A stretch of 64,000 nucleotides of DNA from contig NC_090944.1 of assembly GCF_040807025.1 (NCBI RefSeq), positions 111,538,238 to 111,602,237 of the forward strand. The letters are read 5' to 3'. This DNA comes from Struthio camelus (lineage: Eukaryota > Chordata > Aves > Struthioniformes > Struthionidae). The translations under genes were made by a program, and so were the position numbers. This document shows positions 1 to 14,302 of this stretch, piece after piece; positions within the stretch are counted from its first letter, which is position 1; every line of letters begins with the position of its first letter. The notes under the pieces are model-generated. The model was not told the origin of the DNA and did no database searches. It saw only the letters and a program-made list of their open reading frames with translations.

Positions 1-925
1 AGCAGATACTTATGTGCAACCAGTAACTGTTATCTATTACTTTGTGTAAAGGATCTGAGTTGTTAGAGCTGACATTTGCCCAACTAGCTACTATCTGGCC
101 ACTATACATTGACGTGTTATGTACCATCTATAAATCAAAAATTAACCTATAAAAGCATAGCCTTGCTTAGGCCTGTATAAGCATAGTTTTCACTCTGTAA
201 AATAATTTACAATATAAGCACTTAGCTGGAATGTCAGGTCTTTATCTCTGCCTCTCTACCACAGTTGAGGCTCTCCCCTCAAGGTCTCATGTCTTCCGTC
301 ATTAGTTACAAAATTAATAACTACAACACCACAAACAAAGTTTATTATTTCATAAAAATCCAGTAGCTTTACTTGCAACAAAAGTTCTGCTGAACTTCAC
401 CTCAAATGACAAAGACATCCTCATACACAGCCCAAAATAAAATTCAGTAAGATCAGTTTGAGGAATTCACCCAAAAAGCCTTTGCTTTCTGCTCTGCAGG
501 AACCTCAGTAAACCATGCTAGAAAGTCACACACTACCCTGTCAGCTGTCTCATGCAGGTAAGAGTCATGTATTACCACCTTCCCATATGGAAACAAGCCT
601 TAATTTTACTCCTGCTCACTCAGAAGCAACACCTTCCTGCGTCTCATGCGCTCATCAAGCAGCCACACCACAATGAATCTTGCTTCAATTCTGAGTTCAG
701 TTATCAGGCATGCAAAGGAAAAACACAAGGCTATGATGACCAACAGTGTACTTAACCTGCTATTTTAATTCTGCAGATTGAGAACAGGTGTCCTTGGATG
801 CCTATGTCCACTTTCCAGGGCCTTTATCCAGGAACAGGGCACCGCAGCAGAGCTGAGGCTGCATTCTCTATTGACTCCCATGCTACAGCCCCGGAGCCCT
901 AGGCACAGTTGTCTTAACTGTCCAC
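1..925. other. Intergenic DNA, no gene seen
   Basis: AT-rich unique sequence. I see no exon with paired splice signals, no RNA gene and no repeat family that I recognise. Open frames here are short and show no protein-like pattern. Confidence 0.6.
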
Positions 926-2045
926 ATAATCACAGAATAGTTGAGGTTGGAAGGGACCTCTGGGGATCATCTAGTCCAACCCCTCTCCTAAAGCAGGGTC
1001 GCCTAGAGCACGTTGCACAGGATTGTGTCCAGACGGCCTTCCGAAGGGAAGCCTTCTCCTTCCAGGGAAGGAGACTCCACAACCTCTCTGGGCAACCTCT
1101 TCCAGTGCTCTGTCACCCTCACAGTGAGGACGTTTTTTCTCAGGTTCAGACAGAACTGCCTGCGTTTCAGTTTGTGCCCGTTGCCTCTTGTCCTGTCGCT
1201 GGGCACCACGGAGAAGAGACTGGCCCCATCCTCTTGACACCCTCCCTTCAGACACTTGTAGACATTGATGAGATCTCCCCCCCCCTCACTCTTCCCTTCT
1301 CCAGGCTGAACAGGCCCAGCTCCCTCAGCCTTTCCTCATAGGAGAGATGCTCCAGTCCCCTCCTCATCTTCTAGTAGCCCTCTGCTGGACTCTGTCCAGG
1401 AGTGCCATGTCTCTCTTGTGCTGGGGAGCCCAGAACTGGACACAGCACTCCAGGTGAGGCCTCACCAGGGCCGGGTAGAGGGGCAGGATCACCTCCCTCG
1501 ACCTGCTGCCAACACTCTGCCTAATGCAGCCCAGGACCCCGTTGGCCTTCTTGGCCACCAGGGCACACTGCTGGCTCATGGTCAACTTGTTGTTGTCCAC
1601 CAGCACCCCCAGGGCCTTCTCTGGGCAGCTGCTTTCCGGCAGCTCGGTCCCCAGCCTGTACTGCTGCGTGGGGTCATTCCTCCCCAGGGGCAGGACCCTG
1701 CACTTGCCTTTGTTGAACTTCAGGAGGTTCCCCTCCGCCCAACTCTCCAGCCTGTCCAGGTCCCTCTGAATGGCAGCGCAGCCTCTTCTGGTGTGTCAGC
1801 CACTCCCCCCGGTTTAGTATCCTCAGCAAACTTGCTGAGGGTGCGCTCTGTGCCTTCCTCCAGGTCACTGATGATTAAGTTGGACAAGACTGGACCCAGG
1901 ACTGACCCCCGGGGGACGCCACTAGCTACAGGGCCTCCAGCTAGACTCTGCGCCACTGATCGCAACCCTCTGAGCTCTGCCATCCAGCCAGTTCTCAATC
2001 CACCTCACTTTCCACTCATCCAGTCCAGCAAGCTTAGTGACATTC
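926..2045 (-). mobile_element. CR1 LINE, 5'-truncated, minus strand
   Basis: The left boundary starts with the motif CACAGAATAG followed by GGTTGGAAGGGACC (about 933-960). That is the reverse complement of the very characteristic 3' UTR end of avian CR1 retrotransposons, so the element runs right to left. Further right the minus strand encodes the C-terminal half of a CR1 reverse transcriptase. Recognisable homology fades near 2040, in front of the region that would encode the earlier reverse transcriptase motifs, so this is the usual 5'-truncated copy. CR1 elements move by target-primed reverse transcription and are the dominant interspersed repeats of birds; turtles and crocodilians also carry them. 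The right boundary is approximate, by eye. Confidence 0.95.
1364..2042 (-). pseudogene. CR1 reverse transcriptase remnant
   Basis: The minus strand reads through reverse-transcriptase blocks typical of CR1: a [13 protein letters not shown] block near 1965-2005, then [11 protein letters not shown] near 1890-1920, then the catalytic palm motif, then a C-terminal part around 1364-1606 containing GVLGCIRQ and [13 protein letters not shown]. The copy is dead. A frameshift near 1935 separates the first two blocks. The palm motif, normally FADD, reads FAED with the first Asp changed to Glu at 1822-1824. The middle part is split between frames. The original protein would copy CR1 RNA into DNA at a nicked target. 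This fragment has no 5' end and no expected function. Confidence 0.9.
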
Positions 2046-5000
2046 AACCATCCAAGGATCTTTTTCAGGATCATCCTAAGTGCACAGCTAATGGGCTGTC
2101 CCCAGATTTCTGGTCTTCAAGGAGACGTTGTTCTTCACCTCAACCTTTATGTACTCTAATTGCTGATCCACTCGCCGCACAGAAGTGATAAGGTTAGCAC
2201 CATTCTGATACTGTGTTACTCTGCTGGCAGAGGAGCTCCAGCCCCTCTCATGGCACAAGCAGATGAGCAGTGTAATTTCGTCTGAGCCCTAGGAGGCACT
2301 ACACTCAATCTTCCGGGAAGCCCAGACGCTGAGGTCCCCAGTGACAATTAGAAAGAGGATGACAACAGAAAGATGGCAATAGAGGAGACAAAGGGTTCAG
2401 AAAAGGACTTTGCAAGGGAAAATGGTAACAGAACATGTGCATATTAAAAAAAAAGCTATGAACAAGCAGCTCTACAGCAGAGCTGCTTCTAGAGACTGAC
2501 ATTCAAAAGCAAGTATGAAGGTGCAGGTGTCATTCTGCTTTTCATATACGATAAGAAGCGTTTTCAGATTGTCATGCAAGATAAACAACTCAAGAACATC
2601 GTATCAGTGCACGTGGTCAGGACAGACTTCACTTACCTAAATCCCATGCATCGATTTGGATCCCCATCTCCCCATTGAGTGCAGGCAGAGCAGATATCCT
2701 GTTTTTGTTTGACCCCAAAATAATCTAGCCATACTAGAAACTCTTTGCAACCCAAACAAATATATGGTAAGTGTTGTGACAGCTCGGAAAAGCAGGTATC
2801 TTCAAGAGCAAAGTACCATTCCAAACTAAAGCAGCAGCATAACGCACACTTGATCTTAAGAATTCAAACATCCTTACTCCATTTCCACTCACATTCTTCA
2901 TCCCATACAAGAAGCTAACACACATATATTTGTATATACAGGAAATGTTATCTTAGTAATATATATTTACCATTGTTTCAATTCTTTGAGACCGTAAAGT
3001 TAAAAAGATCAGCACAACTGACCAGGCGGTTTGTTCCATCAGCTAAGTAAATAAAAGAAAAAGTACTGCATGGTCTTCAACCCATGCCAGAAAGCACAGT
3101 TTATTCTGTTTATAGTTTCCATACTTCATATGTCAGAGGGTGGGGGAGACTTTGTGACAAATTAATATTTTCTTTTTAGGGAACTGACCACTTCCTTCCC
3201 AAAAGACTTCAGTGATTCAAAATAATGAGGGTTCCCAGATACATCACAGATCAGCAAGACCTTAAAAGTCTTGTCTGTTCATCTCAGGAGAGGGACAATT
3301 TCACTAATATAATCTTTGCTTTGCATCACTAATGAATTCTGAATCAAGATGCTGTACAGAAACAGGACATATGAAAGTTGTCCACATGACTTAGTCTTAA
3401 GAAAAATAAGAGTTGCTCTTGAACAATAACCCTCTCATATCAGGTGAATCCTGTGTTGCCCGTATAGGAATAAGGGTTGCTCTTTCTTCCACCCCTTGCT
3501 TTGCAACAGCATCCACAGATCCCGCAAAGAAAGTAATCACTTTTACTTTTCCCACTCTTCAATCTCCGAAGCCCAGAGTGAATCCTAAGCATGGCACCTT
3601 CCCACAAAAAAGGAGTATTGACCCTTCCCACACACTTTTTTTTTGTTATTTTTAACAAGTATTTATCGATACACTACTAATTTGGGAAGCTCATGATCTA
3701 GCAAGTTATTTTAGATAAGTTGTGGTGTTACTCTTCATATGTTCATAAATATGAGATTCTAAATCTATGAAGTCTGGCCTACTTTCTATTTTAAGTAGTA
3801 TATTAGTTACAGGCTACATGTTTGGAATGTTTTGAAATTGTTTCTTACCTTTTAATTAAAAGAATTCTTAAGAACACATTTAAAAGCAGAGGTTTGCTTT
3901 CAAGCTATCTCAGTATTCTGGGGGTGGGAGAATACATTTCAGTGTAAGACTAATATTAAAATTTTCCAAATGTTTAAAGGTACAAATGTAAAAAATCACT
4001 GAACAATTTTTCTGTTAAAAATAATAAACTCATCCATCACCCCAAATTTTACAGATGCTATTTTTCAGTCTACTATGGAATCACAACATCCAATAACATT
4101 GGTAACAGCCTCTCCAGGCCAACTTTGATCAATCTCGATTAGCTTGGCTTTTATTTAACCAGTTTCAGTTGTGTTTAGAATACAGGTTTCATTGTGCCAA
4201 GAGGACATTTTTGTTCCTGTTTTGCTCACTTTTTGCATGGTAGTTCCCTGGCAATCATTTAGTTTTCTCATCTATTAGATGACATTTCTACCATTGAGTT
4301 TGTCTTTGCTAGGCTTATAGCAAAGCTTGTAGCTTAAGCGCTATGCTTACTGAATTTGAAAAAAAATCAGGGCATTGTTCTTTACTCTAATAGTAAAATA
4401 TCCTGCCTCTACAAATATCCAAGACTTAATAATGCATGCCTAATACATGATGTGCTTCTTTCTACGGAAACTATAAAATATGCAGTAGTAATCAAACAGA
4501 ATAAACAGTGATCCTACCTTTCAAACCATTTACTATGTGCACTTGTTGGGGGTAAGGAAGGAAAGAAAAAACAAGATACCTCATCTCTATTTACTAGTTT
4601 CTACAAAATAAATTAGGATGAAATATTTTATTCCTATATGTCCATGCTGCTTTTTTTCCCCCCCCTCAAAGAACTGAGTATGTTGTGATATCAACTTCCT
4701 ACTCTATTATACCATTTTTATACTAGATTTCTCCTTTTGTTACAAGAGTTGAAGTGAGAAACAACTGTCATGACTCATTTCAGCATAAAAACATCTTTTG
4801 TAAACATCTCCAACAGGAGAGGTAAAGCTAGAGGTCTGTTTCCTTTCTAACCTAGGGATTTAGATCACACACAATCCAGGTGGAATTCAGAACCTGCAAT
4901 TTATTCCTCCCAAACAGTTTGCAACTTTGAAGTGTGGTGGCTTGCTAAACATTTGGCAAAAGACAACTGCTTCCTGTAAAAAAGTAGGTGGCTTCAAATA

Positions 5001-5765
5001 AAAAAGATTTTTAGTGCTACTGAAGATTAACTAAAAGAATCAATAATTTCGTTCTAAAGGTGCTTATAAAACAAATATAGGTTTGTAAATATAAAGATGC
5101 CTGATTTTAAGGTCCTACAGATTTGATCCTTGGATTAAATACAACAACAAAAATCTAGAACACATGTGCTTGCACAGCTTTTACCAAGTTCACAGTCCTA
5201 AACCTACTTATAAACATGGTACTCCTTACACACTTCACATCCACTTCCCTTTATTGTTAGGGAGGAGACATGCATAGTATTCCAGGTCACTCCTCAATAT
5301 TAGCATTTGATCATCTGTGCTCTTGATTTGCTGCTCTAAGAAAAGACAAAAAAAACAGTGTGATAAGTATGGCTTTGTGAACACAAAGCACTCAGAAGTA
5401 AATATAAGCATCTGTCATGCGTAAGACTAAGTGCATGCCTATTCCAGTCCATGCTCTGTTTGTATCTAACCTAATTAACTCCTATTTATGCATACCAGGT
5501 AAACAATAACAAAATAAGTACTTCTCCCATTTTAAAAGAAAGTTACTTCCATAATTGTCCCAAAATTATTTCTCAGCTGAGTAAAACTTCTCAGAGTAAA
5601 AGTAGCAAACAACAGCTGGGAAAGCAATGACTGTTCAAACCTCTAGTTGATCTGCAAGATGGAAGTCTAGAAGGCAACCAGCACTTCCAGCCAGAATAAC
5701 CTCTGTGCTGCCATTTGAATTATTGCTCAATTCTTGCTCTACAAAACTGGAAAGGGCTTAAAACT
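2046..5765. other. Intergenic DNA, no gene seen
   Basis: AT-rich, no recognisable exon, RNA gene or retroelement. A single-frame stretch near 3413-3655 has no splice context and no family resemblance. Confidence 0.55.
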
Positions 5766-5784
5766 GGGGGGGGGGGGGGGGGGG
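5766..5784 (+). repeat. Homopolymer G, 19 nt
   Basis: An uninterrupted run of 19 G on the plus strand, flanked by AAACT and CACAGA. Long G runs can form G-quadruplexes and are prone to length error in sequencing and replication. Confidence 0.98.
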
Positions 5785-8700
5785 CACAGACACATACACC
5801 ATAGCAGTACAAACATTACAAGCCTTCACATTTCCTCACCTGTCAAATGAGCTTACTGTAAGATATTGCATTTACTTTCAATCGAAGCAGCTGAAGATTG
5901 CTTCTGGAATTTCTGTGTCATGCCAAGTATTTTTCTTCCTCTGTGGCATAACACTTTCTCAGGGTCTCTCACCTCCTTTTTCCTCATCATCTAGAAATAG
6001 AACATTGCTTCCAGCAATCAAAAACTCACTGAAAGTTTGCTTTGCACTTGCAGAAACCATTACAAGATCAGTAAATTATGTCAGACAAAGAAGGCTCCTT
6101 CAATCTGCTATTTCACCTTCACAGGGAAAAAAAGCATGAGTCTAACAAATTTTGTTCTCCAAGTTGGAGAAGTATTCTCTGGGAATCCAATTATACCACA
6201 CTTACCTAAATGATGCACTATTTTACACCTAGTATCACTGGAAAGATGGGATTAGCTGCCCAAGAGATGACTCCCTACTGTAACATGACTTTTCGTGAAG
6301 TCCCAAACTGACAAGCACATTGGCAGAAAGGAAAGTCTGAAAAAGCACAGCTAGATTTGATTTCAGGTGTCCATCACTGTCTTAGTTTTGGTTGGTTGTG
6401 GGTTGTTTTTTTTTTTTCCATGGGGTTGGGGAGGAGAGGGCCTTATTAACAGGTTTATAGGAAACAAATTCATCTAAAATAATTTTAATGACTTCAGCAT
6501 GAATTAATAAGCAGTCTTAAAGAGGTTGACCTGAAGTCTCAAATTACTAAAAAAAGTTCTTCCTTTCTTCCTTCCTTCTTTCCTATATTTACTTCATATT
6601 GTCATGTTTGTCTCGCACTCTTAGAAATTTGAGGCAGTTACTGAAGTCTTAACATTGCTCACACAGACACAAACCAGAAGCCTCACCATTTTTTCCTCAC
6701 ATAAGTGTGATCGTGCTCATGGATAATATCTTTTCCAGTGGGAAAAAAAATGTTTTTGATCATGTTGGAGGTGGGTCTCTCATTTTGTTTTACATAACTG
6801 CAGTGGAAGGCGTATTACATCTTGCTTTTGATGCCTAATGAGCAAAATCACTCAAAACGACAAGTGATGGTTCCCCCCTCCCCGCAATAGATATAGAGAA
6901 GTCAGTAAATAATTTATGCAACTGTGACCTTAAACCAAAAATATTGCAGCTAACGTATTTATGTTAATATCCTGACTGAATGCCAACATGCAAGCCTTCA
7001 GCGAATCTTCTTGCACAATGTAAGCTTAGTTTTCATTTGTAGACATAAATGCATTTTATATCTGAGTAACTTTCAAGATCGCCACAGAATTTGCAGTGTG
7101 CTGATACGCAAGACCCATTCTAGGCTATAACAGAGCATTAAACGCTAACTAATTTCACACTGAGGTTAATAATTAGACCCACAGACAGCCTGAAAACACT
7201 CACAGAATAATAAAATTGATGCAGATTTACAGTTATAAATTTTTTGTGCATGCCTAAGGATTTTTAAATACATCGGCTACATGGTGAAAACATTTCTGCA
7301 TGATTGTGTGCTTCATTTTTCAAACTTACTGGAAAGTTTAGCAGAAGTTGTTTCACAGTCCCATAGTCCCTATCCTTCATATACATATTTTTTAAATTAT
7401 TCCCCCCCCTTTAATTCAATACCTAAACATCCACATTATAAGCTGTAGAACTGTATGTAAAAAAAATTATATATAGACTTAACTGCTCTATCCACTTTAT
7501 TTACTAATAACCTCTTCCCAAGTCTTATGTTCCAATTGGGCAACGTACCAAACACGCTTTTAGCTATGCTTGCTCTTACAGACAAAGTTTATGGACAGAT
7601 TTCCCATATGCTATCTCTTATAGCCCTAAAATACAACTTTAACTAATCATTGACTATTATCTCCCTGGTCCTCAGTAAAATTCCAGCCCTAATGCTCATC
7701 TCAAAAGGTTCAAATTTATGCACCATAGCATATATAGAAGCCCAAGTTTCATAGAAAAGAGACAACTCTTCTGTGGGTACGTTCAGCCCCAGAGTTTTAT
7801 TTCATGGTGAAAGCACTTGGTGAGCTCTTACAGCCTTAGCTGCAGCATTGCTCTGGATATAGAATGAATTCACAGACTTCAAGGCACAACACATTTATTT
7901 TCAGTAATTGTCTGAATATATTAGAATTAGGTCTCATGTATGAATGATACTGCACCACGTATCCCCCAATTTTCTCATACGTGACTACCTCTATATCTAG
8001 AGCATAGCATAACATCAATAGATTTCTGCAAGCAACCAAGCATGGCAAGTGTTCCCTGCCTCTGCCTGAAATACCTGAATCATGAAGCACGTGATAACTC
8101 TGTCATTACATGATTCACTATCAGTTCTTTATAGGCTTGCTTTTACAAGTTGCTTCTCTGGCAACCCCTAAGGCACAGGCACAAGTAATTCTAGCAAATG
8201 GCATCTTCCCCTGAGGTAGTCTACCACATCCCTTCACAAACCACACCAGAACAGAAGTGCATACTGCTAACACGTTGCAAATACAGGAGAGCCAATACCA
8301 CTCTAAATGGGAAAGCCATGGGTAGGCACATTGTGTGCTGCTGTGGGACTGAGGTTGTCTCCATGCAAGCAGTTCCTCTTTCCTTTGGCTAACTGGCAAA
8401 CGACACAAGAGAGGTAATGGAACGTTGCCATTACTGTATAATTTGCTTGCAAAGTATTTTTAAAGTTCTGAAGCTTTGAACTTCAGGAAAATCTTCTAGG
8501 CTACTTCTGTGGTTGAAAACCTTTGGCATTGGCACTGAAATTGGTTGACACAGTGTGAAGTGACTACTGCTAAAAAGCCAACATCCAAGTAAAAAAACTA
8601 AAGGAATCTATTCTTTCTCAGCTGTGCCATGGAATTACTGGATCCCATGTGACATCCATTAATGTTAACAGAAATTACATGAAAGATTTCCACACGCATC

Positions 8701-11700
8701 AATGAGAATATATCCCTAAATTTAGAACAAAAGCCTGCTGGAGAGGAAACACCCATCATTGGCTTATACAAAGACAGACTTGACTGAAAACTTGTTTGAT
8801 GTCCCATAGCGTATTCTGCAATTCCTTTGAGGTAATTTATGATTTTTACTTACTTCATAGCTTGTTCATTAATTCATGAGAGAGTCTTCTCAGAAAAACT
8901 GAAATTCAGGAAGAACACCAAATATAATACTTGGTTACACTACTTGAAAGCAAAAGTTTCCCCTTCATGCAGTATGAAGAACAGTGAAAATATTAATATC
9001 TAATCATAGTGTGGCCTCTACCCAAAATGAGGGATCACTACCCAAAAACCTGTGATCATATCTTCAAAGAATTCAATGCCTGAAGTAAAACACACCAGAC
9101 AAACATGAGGCCTAAAACAAATTTACTCTGGAGGAAAAGATGAAACATGAATAGCAGCTGTGACACAAAGCATCTTGTAGGCCTCTACAGACTTGAACAA
9201 ACTTGAAGTGCAATGCCTTCTCTGTAAATGGGTTTGGCCAGGAGCAGTAAGACCTTACCTTCACGCAGTATACATTAAATACTACCCTACCCCAACGCAC
9301 CCCCCAAAAAAGAAAGAAAGAAATCATGGAAAAGAGGATTAGGACTCAGACAGCACGAGCATCCACGTCACATTACTGCACAGTGTTGAAATGCACAGGC
9401 AAAGAGGAATTTTGTACTGAGCTGTCACCAGACTGTACATGTTTTAGAGTTTCTTCCTTACAGAGAACATTTAAGTTAACAAGAGATTCCACGGCAATTT
9501 CCCCCCTCCAACAGCAAGAAGCTAGGCTGCCTTGAGGGTATGTGCTATTAAGAAAACAATTTTTGATCTATTTGTTGTGTTCTAGTGAGAACCACAACTT
9601 CTGCGTTAAACCCTGCAAAGTCCATTAAGTTGGTGTTTGAGATCACAAGTAGTGGCGGACCACAAGTGAAGAGATCGCAGTGGTCTTCACTGACAATGTT
9701 CTTGCACAACCAGACACCTCAGTCAGCTCAGGCATTGATCTGTCTTCAGCAAATGTAAACTCAAACAAAAATTCACATGAAATGAATCCACGTCAGTACA
9801 GGTTGGTACAAAGGAGAAAGACACAGCAGCCTATTTCTCAGGGCCAAACATAATAATCCAGGGCTTGCCATATTAGCCAAATCACAAACTTATTACAGTA
9901 AAGTGACTGTTTCTTCCACCTATGTAGAGTCTTAAAAACAGAGCTTCAGCTCAATTTTTGGAGTGTCATCTGTCCAGGCACATAATATATTCTAAGTACA
10001 AGATGGATTTGCCAGCTGCTTTCTGGAAACACTTATTCCCATAGCCATGAGGACTAACAGAAGGATTCCTCCCCACCCCCACACCAAATTTAAATCAATG
10101 AATGAACTCAAAAAGAAGGAAATTTGTCAAACTTTTTGGCATTTGTCAAACTTACTACTGTTTAAAATGACTCAAACATGCCCTGGGGAATAAGAGACAT
10201 CCATCAATCTGCTCTAAGACTTTGTCCTACCTACCTCCCCTCCAAGGTGACTCATATCTTACCCGAGCTAGCAAATCTGAAAGCCCACCCTCCCAGGCTG
10301 AGGAAATACAAACCAGTCACCCTGACTGAATATAGGAAATTAGAGGCTTTGAGTAGCCTAGTCATTTGAAGTACATCAGACAGTCACTGGCAGTCACTTC
10401 CACTGAGAAATACAAATGAGGTTTGTTACTTACAATCCATAAACTACCAATGTTTAAAATAAAAAGTCTCTCTTGAATTAATATTAAAAGGATATAATTC
10501 TGAGGAATATATTCAATACATGGAGAGAAATGTGTATTTACCATCTCTTTAAATCACTGCTCAAGCCTCCTACTCATCAGGTTCCAACTTTGTGCTTGTA
10601 TTAAACTAGAAATAACTTTGGCTTAAGCAGTTGCTATGGGTGGTGTCCACCCTCACTCCCCAGCCCCAAAACTGGGAAATACATAAATTAACATGAAGCT
10701 TCCTTCCCCTGAAGGTTTTGTTTAATTTTAGAAGCGTCAGGAAAATGTTAATGTTACACTTTGTTGCATATTTTCCAGCAGCATGTGGCATATGCTGAGA
10801 AGGGAAATAACACTGTTTGTCATTATGACTTTATGGCCAGGAATAAAAAAAATACATACATACGTATATATATATGGAACTGAATTAAACCTGTAATTCA
10901 TAGATTTCTTAAATATTGTTCCCTGCTATACAGAGCATATTTAATAATTTAAGGTGGGTACAAGGTTCTTTCTCCCCTTCTCCATACTCCTGATTTGTTG
11001 CAAACCAGGAAAATAAACCTGAGAAAAATAGTTTTCTTCAGGAAAGTCTGTATGCGACAAACTTGACTCATCAAGCTGGAAGAAAGAGTTCTGAAAATTG
11101 ATGCATCATTTTCAAGTTAATCCCTATTCACATAACTTAAGTGATAAGAGTAACTAACCAAAACAGAAGCATTTCTAAATAAATAATTTAGCATTTTAAT
11201 ATCTCCTTCACTATGAAAAAGTATTTACAGACTCAAAATTTCATGGAGCGGGGAAAACTTTCCTACCCTGCTCAAGTGCAACTCGTAAGTCTTCCTACCT
11301 AATAAAAATACATTTAAAATATTGTTTAAGTATGTGCACACACAAAACTGAAGAATCTACTAACTCTTTCCGTTTTTTTCCCCCCTTTGCCCAAGATATT
11401 GAGAAATACCTGCATAACAGTTTCCCTTAGGCGTGATTAAAAGAGGCATTGGGGTTTATCTGAGCATTAAGTTTTGACTAGATTTCAATGCATTTCTTTT
11501 AATTCCCCAAACTACCCTAAGCAGGTCTCCTTCTCGCATCAATCATAGGTCTATTTGGGTTGATTTAATAAAAAAAAAAAGTTTTTTTTTCCTCTTTTGA
11601 CATCTGTATCCCACACAGAGAAACACTACAAGAGAAACTACTGTGCTGCTTGTGGCAATGCAAAATTATCTTCTCAGCATTTCACTTTTGAAAGTGAAAA

Positions 11701-14266
11701 CAGAGATATAGCAGCAACTTCATCTGAATCCCATAGCAATGTCAATCAGCCCAACCAAAAGTTCTCTTGAAACGCATAAGAACATTCATATTATAAGCTA
11801 AGAATGGCTCTGTCATCTGTCACCATTTTCGATCACATTTAACAAGTCTGAGTTAAAGACAGTGCATGGCCCATAATTTATCTGGAATAACTGCATTATG
11901 GTCAATGGGGTTGTACCAGAGAAAAAGTAGAATCAGTTGTCCTCAAGTACAAAGCGTATTTCAGAACATGAGGCTCTGACAGAAGATAAGCAAGTAAAAT
12001 CTGAATCTAAACCAGCTTGCTCTGCTTTGGTTTGACCAAGTTCTTCATAAAAAAGCATCACTGCTTAATTTCTGTTTTTTTGCCTTCCCATCCCCAAAAA
12101 GATGCAATACAGCAGTACTAGAATATTAGTGCACAGCTGACATGGCTATAAACACTTCAGATAATTTCTTTCATGCCCATATCATTACAGCTCAATATAT
12201 ACACAATTTTAAAAAACTAGATTTTACTCACTACCTCGTTACAGCAAAATATACTATCAAAGCATTCTCTGAAGTACAGCTTAACGTTTTTGTTCATTAA
12301 TGTTTTCTATCTTAAGCCATTTACCTATATATATTTAGATACTTTAAAGTAGACAAGTATTAACAATTACTATGCAAGTGCAAGAGCCAGAGACTGTAAT
12401 TTTTACTGTAAAACTTCAAGTGTTCATACTGTTACCTGCTCAGAAAACAAGACCCAGAACTTTTATCAATAAGCGAGCAAATCTGGGCTTTGATGTTCTG
12501 GCAATTCTGTATTCGAGATGTGCATTCACTTGCAATTTAAGAACAATCACCTTCTGTCTGCAAAGGCCTTTTGCACAGGCATCATTGCTCTTTGACAGCG
12601 GCAAGCATAAAGATGCCTTGGGTGAGCTCAGACCTACGGCTACAGATAAGGAGCAGCACGTGCATCCAGGGAACGCTAGCCAAATCATTCACCAGTGCTG
12701 CTGGGTCTCTCTCTCATGGATTTCTGACTAGCCAAGCTCACCCACTCACAAGTGCAGCATCAGTCTTCTACTACGCAGGTGAGAAAGGCCAGATCAGTTT
12801 TGTAGGAAGAACAGTGTGAACAGCCACATGCCAGTTCCATGCCAAGTCTTATGCCATTAACACAAAACTGTTAACTAGCTTGCAAAGTTTATAAAATAAA
12901 TTCAAACTGATGGCTTGGGGAAAATGAGGAAAGCAGTATTATTAGTAAGGCCAACCTCCTGTCACCTCTAAAAGGCATCTTATCTCAGTAAAGAAATTAG
13001 TTAGATACTCTGCTGAACTTGGCATAGAATACCTTCTGTGAATGTAGAAAGCAGAAGTATGATTCTTCTCAGGCTTTCTGGAAAAAATTTCCATGAATTT
13101 GTATTTTAGACATCACTAGACTTATTAGTGAAAAGATACTAGCCAGAAAGACTGTACAGTATGGGTACTACCGTAAAGCAGAAGTGCAAAACTAAGTTTT
13201 GCCTGTAGTCATATGAGAAAATGGGGAAGGGAAAAAATGGGAAAAAAAAACAAGACCAAAACCCAGAACTTTCTGTAACAGTAACTGGAGGATTTTGGAA
13301 AGAAAACAATCAGGAAAAAAATAAACAAAAAAGACTAATCCCATCATGATCATTCTCTCATATAAGCTGGAGAAATTGCTTTCTGTAAAAATAAACAGAA
13401 AATGAACAGTAATACATTTTTGTATAGGTCATAATTGCCAGAACATTGAAGAAACAACTTTAATTTTGTAAGGACTGAAAGGATAAGTAACAAGTTGGCA
13501 GGGCTGCTTAGACATTTGTGAGTTCTCATAAATATTACCTACCACAAGTCTAAATCATTGCCAGCTCTGGCTTATGTTAGCCTATTTTAATACCTTACCA
13601 ACTCCTCTCCCAGAAAATAGCTGACCTTTTAAAGCTTTTTTCTAGTGCTTAGAAGATAGTATCAAGTAAATGACTATCAGTTCCCAGAGGGACTAGAAAT
13701 CTACAAATTTCATTTCTAATCTTTTGGAAGGACCATTAACTCAAATCATGATTTATTAGCTTTTTAAGAGCTTTTAACAATGATGAAATCCACATAAAAC
13801 TAAATGTTTTAGAGTAATAACTCTTGCATCGAGTATCACTGTCCACGGAATAGATGAGTGAGCATTAGATTTATTAAAGCTGTGCTCTGGATTACCTAGA
13901 AAAATAATTTTGTATGCTGCTGGGCTCTACCTTTTAGCTGTATTCTTCTATTTGCTAAGGTAAAATGACTGGCACACTAACAAAAAACCTATATGGATTC
14001 AAAGATATGTTGCATCCTCCATTGATGTAGACTAACAATAAGTAGTATATAGATTTGAACTATCAAATCCTTTTTCTGGTGTGAATTTTCAAACTACTTA
14101 CCTGTATATCTGAACTGGTTGACAAGAAAAGCACAGAGGACATTATAAGACCACCAGGCTCAGCAGTTGTTATAGCACTATGGAACACAGCATGCAGCGG
14201 CAATAAAGCCGGTGGCCTGCAGGATAGCTTATTTAGAGAAGCTTAAACAACATATAGTTTGGTTTC
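5785..14266. other. Intergenic DNA, no gene seen
   Basis: Long AT-rich stretch with small simple repeats only: a CTTC-rich tract around 6558-6584 and a TA/CA-rich patch around 10850-10876. No open frame shows conserved-looking composition with flanking splice sites. Confidence 0.55.
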
Positions 14267-14302
14267 TATATATATATATAAATATATATATACACACACA
14301 TT
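14267..14302. repeat. TA/CA dinucleotide repeat
   Basis: Alternating TA run that passes into a short ACACAC run. Simple microsatellite in intergenic DNA. Confidence 0.9.

Noticed and set aside
971-2188. Several overlapping open frames on both strands around 1-2 kb
   Set aside because: All are shadows within the CR1 element; only the minus-strand reverse transcriptase blocks are meaningful.
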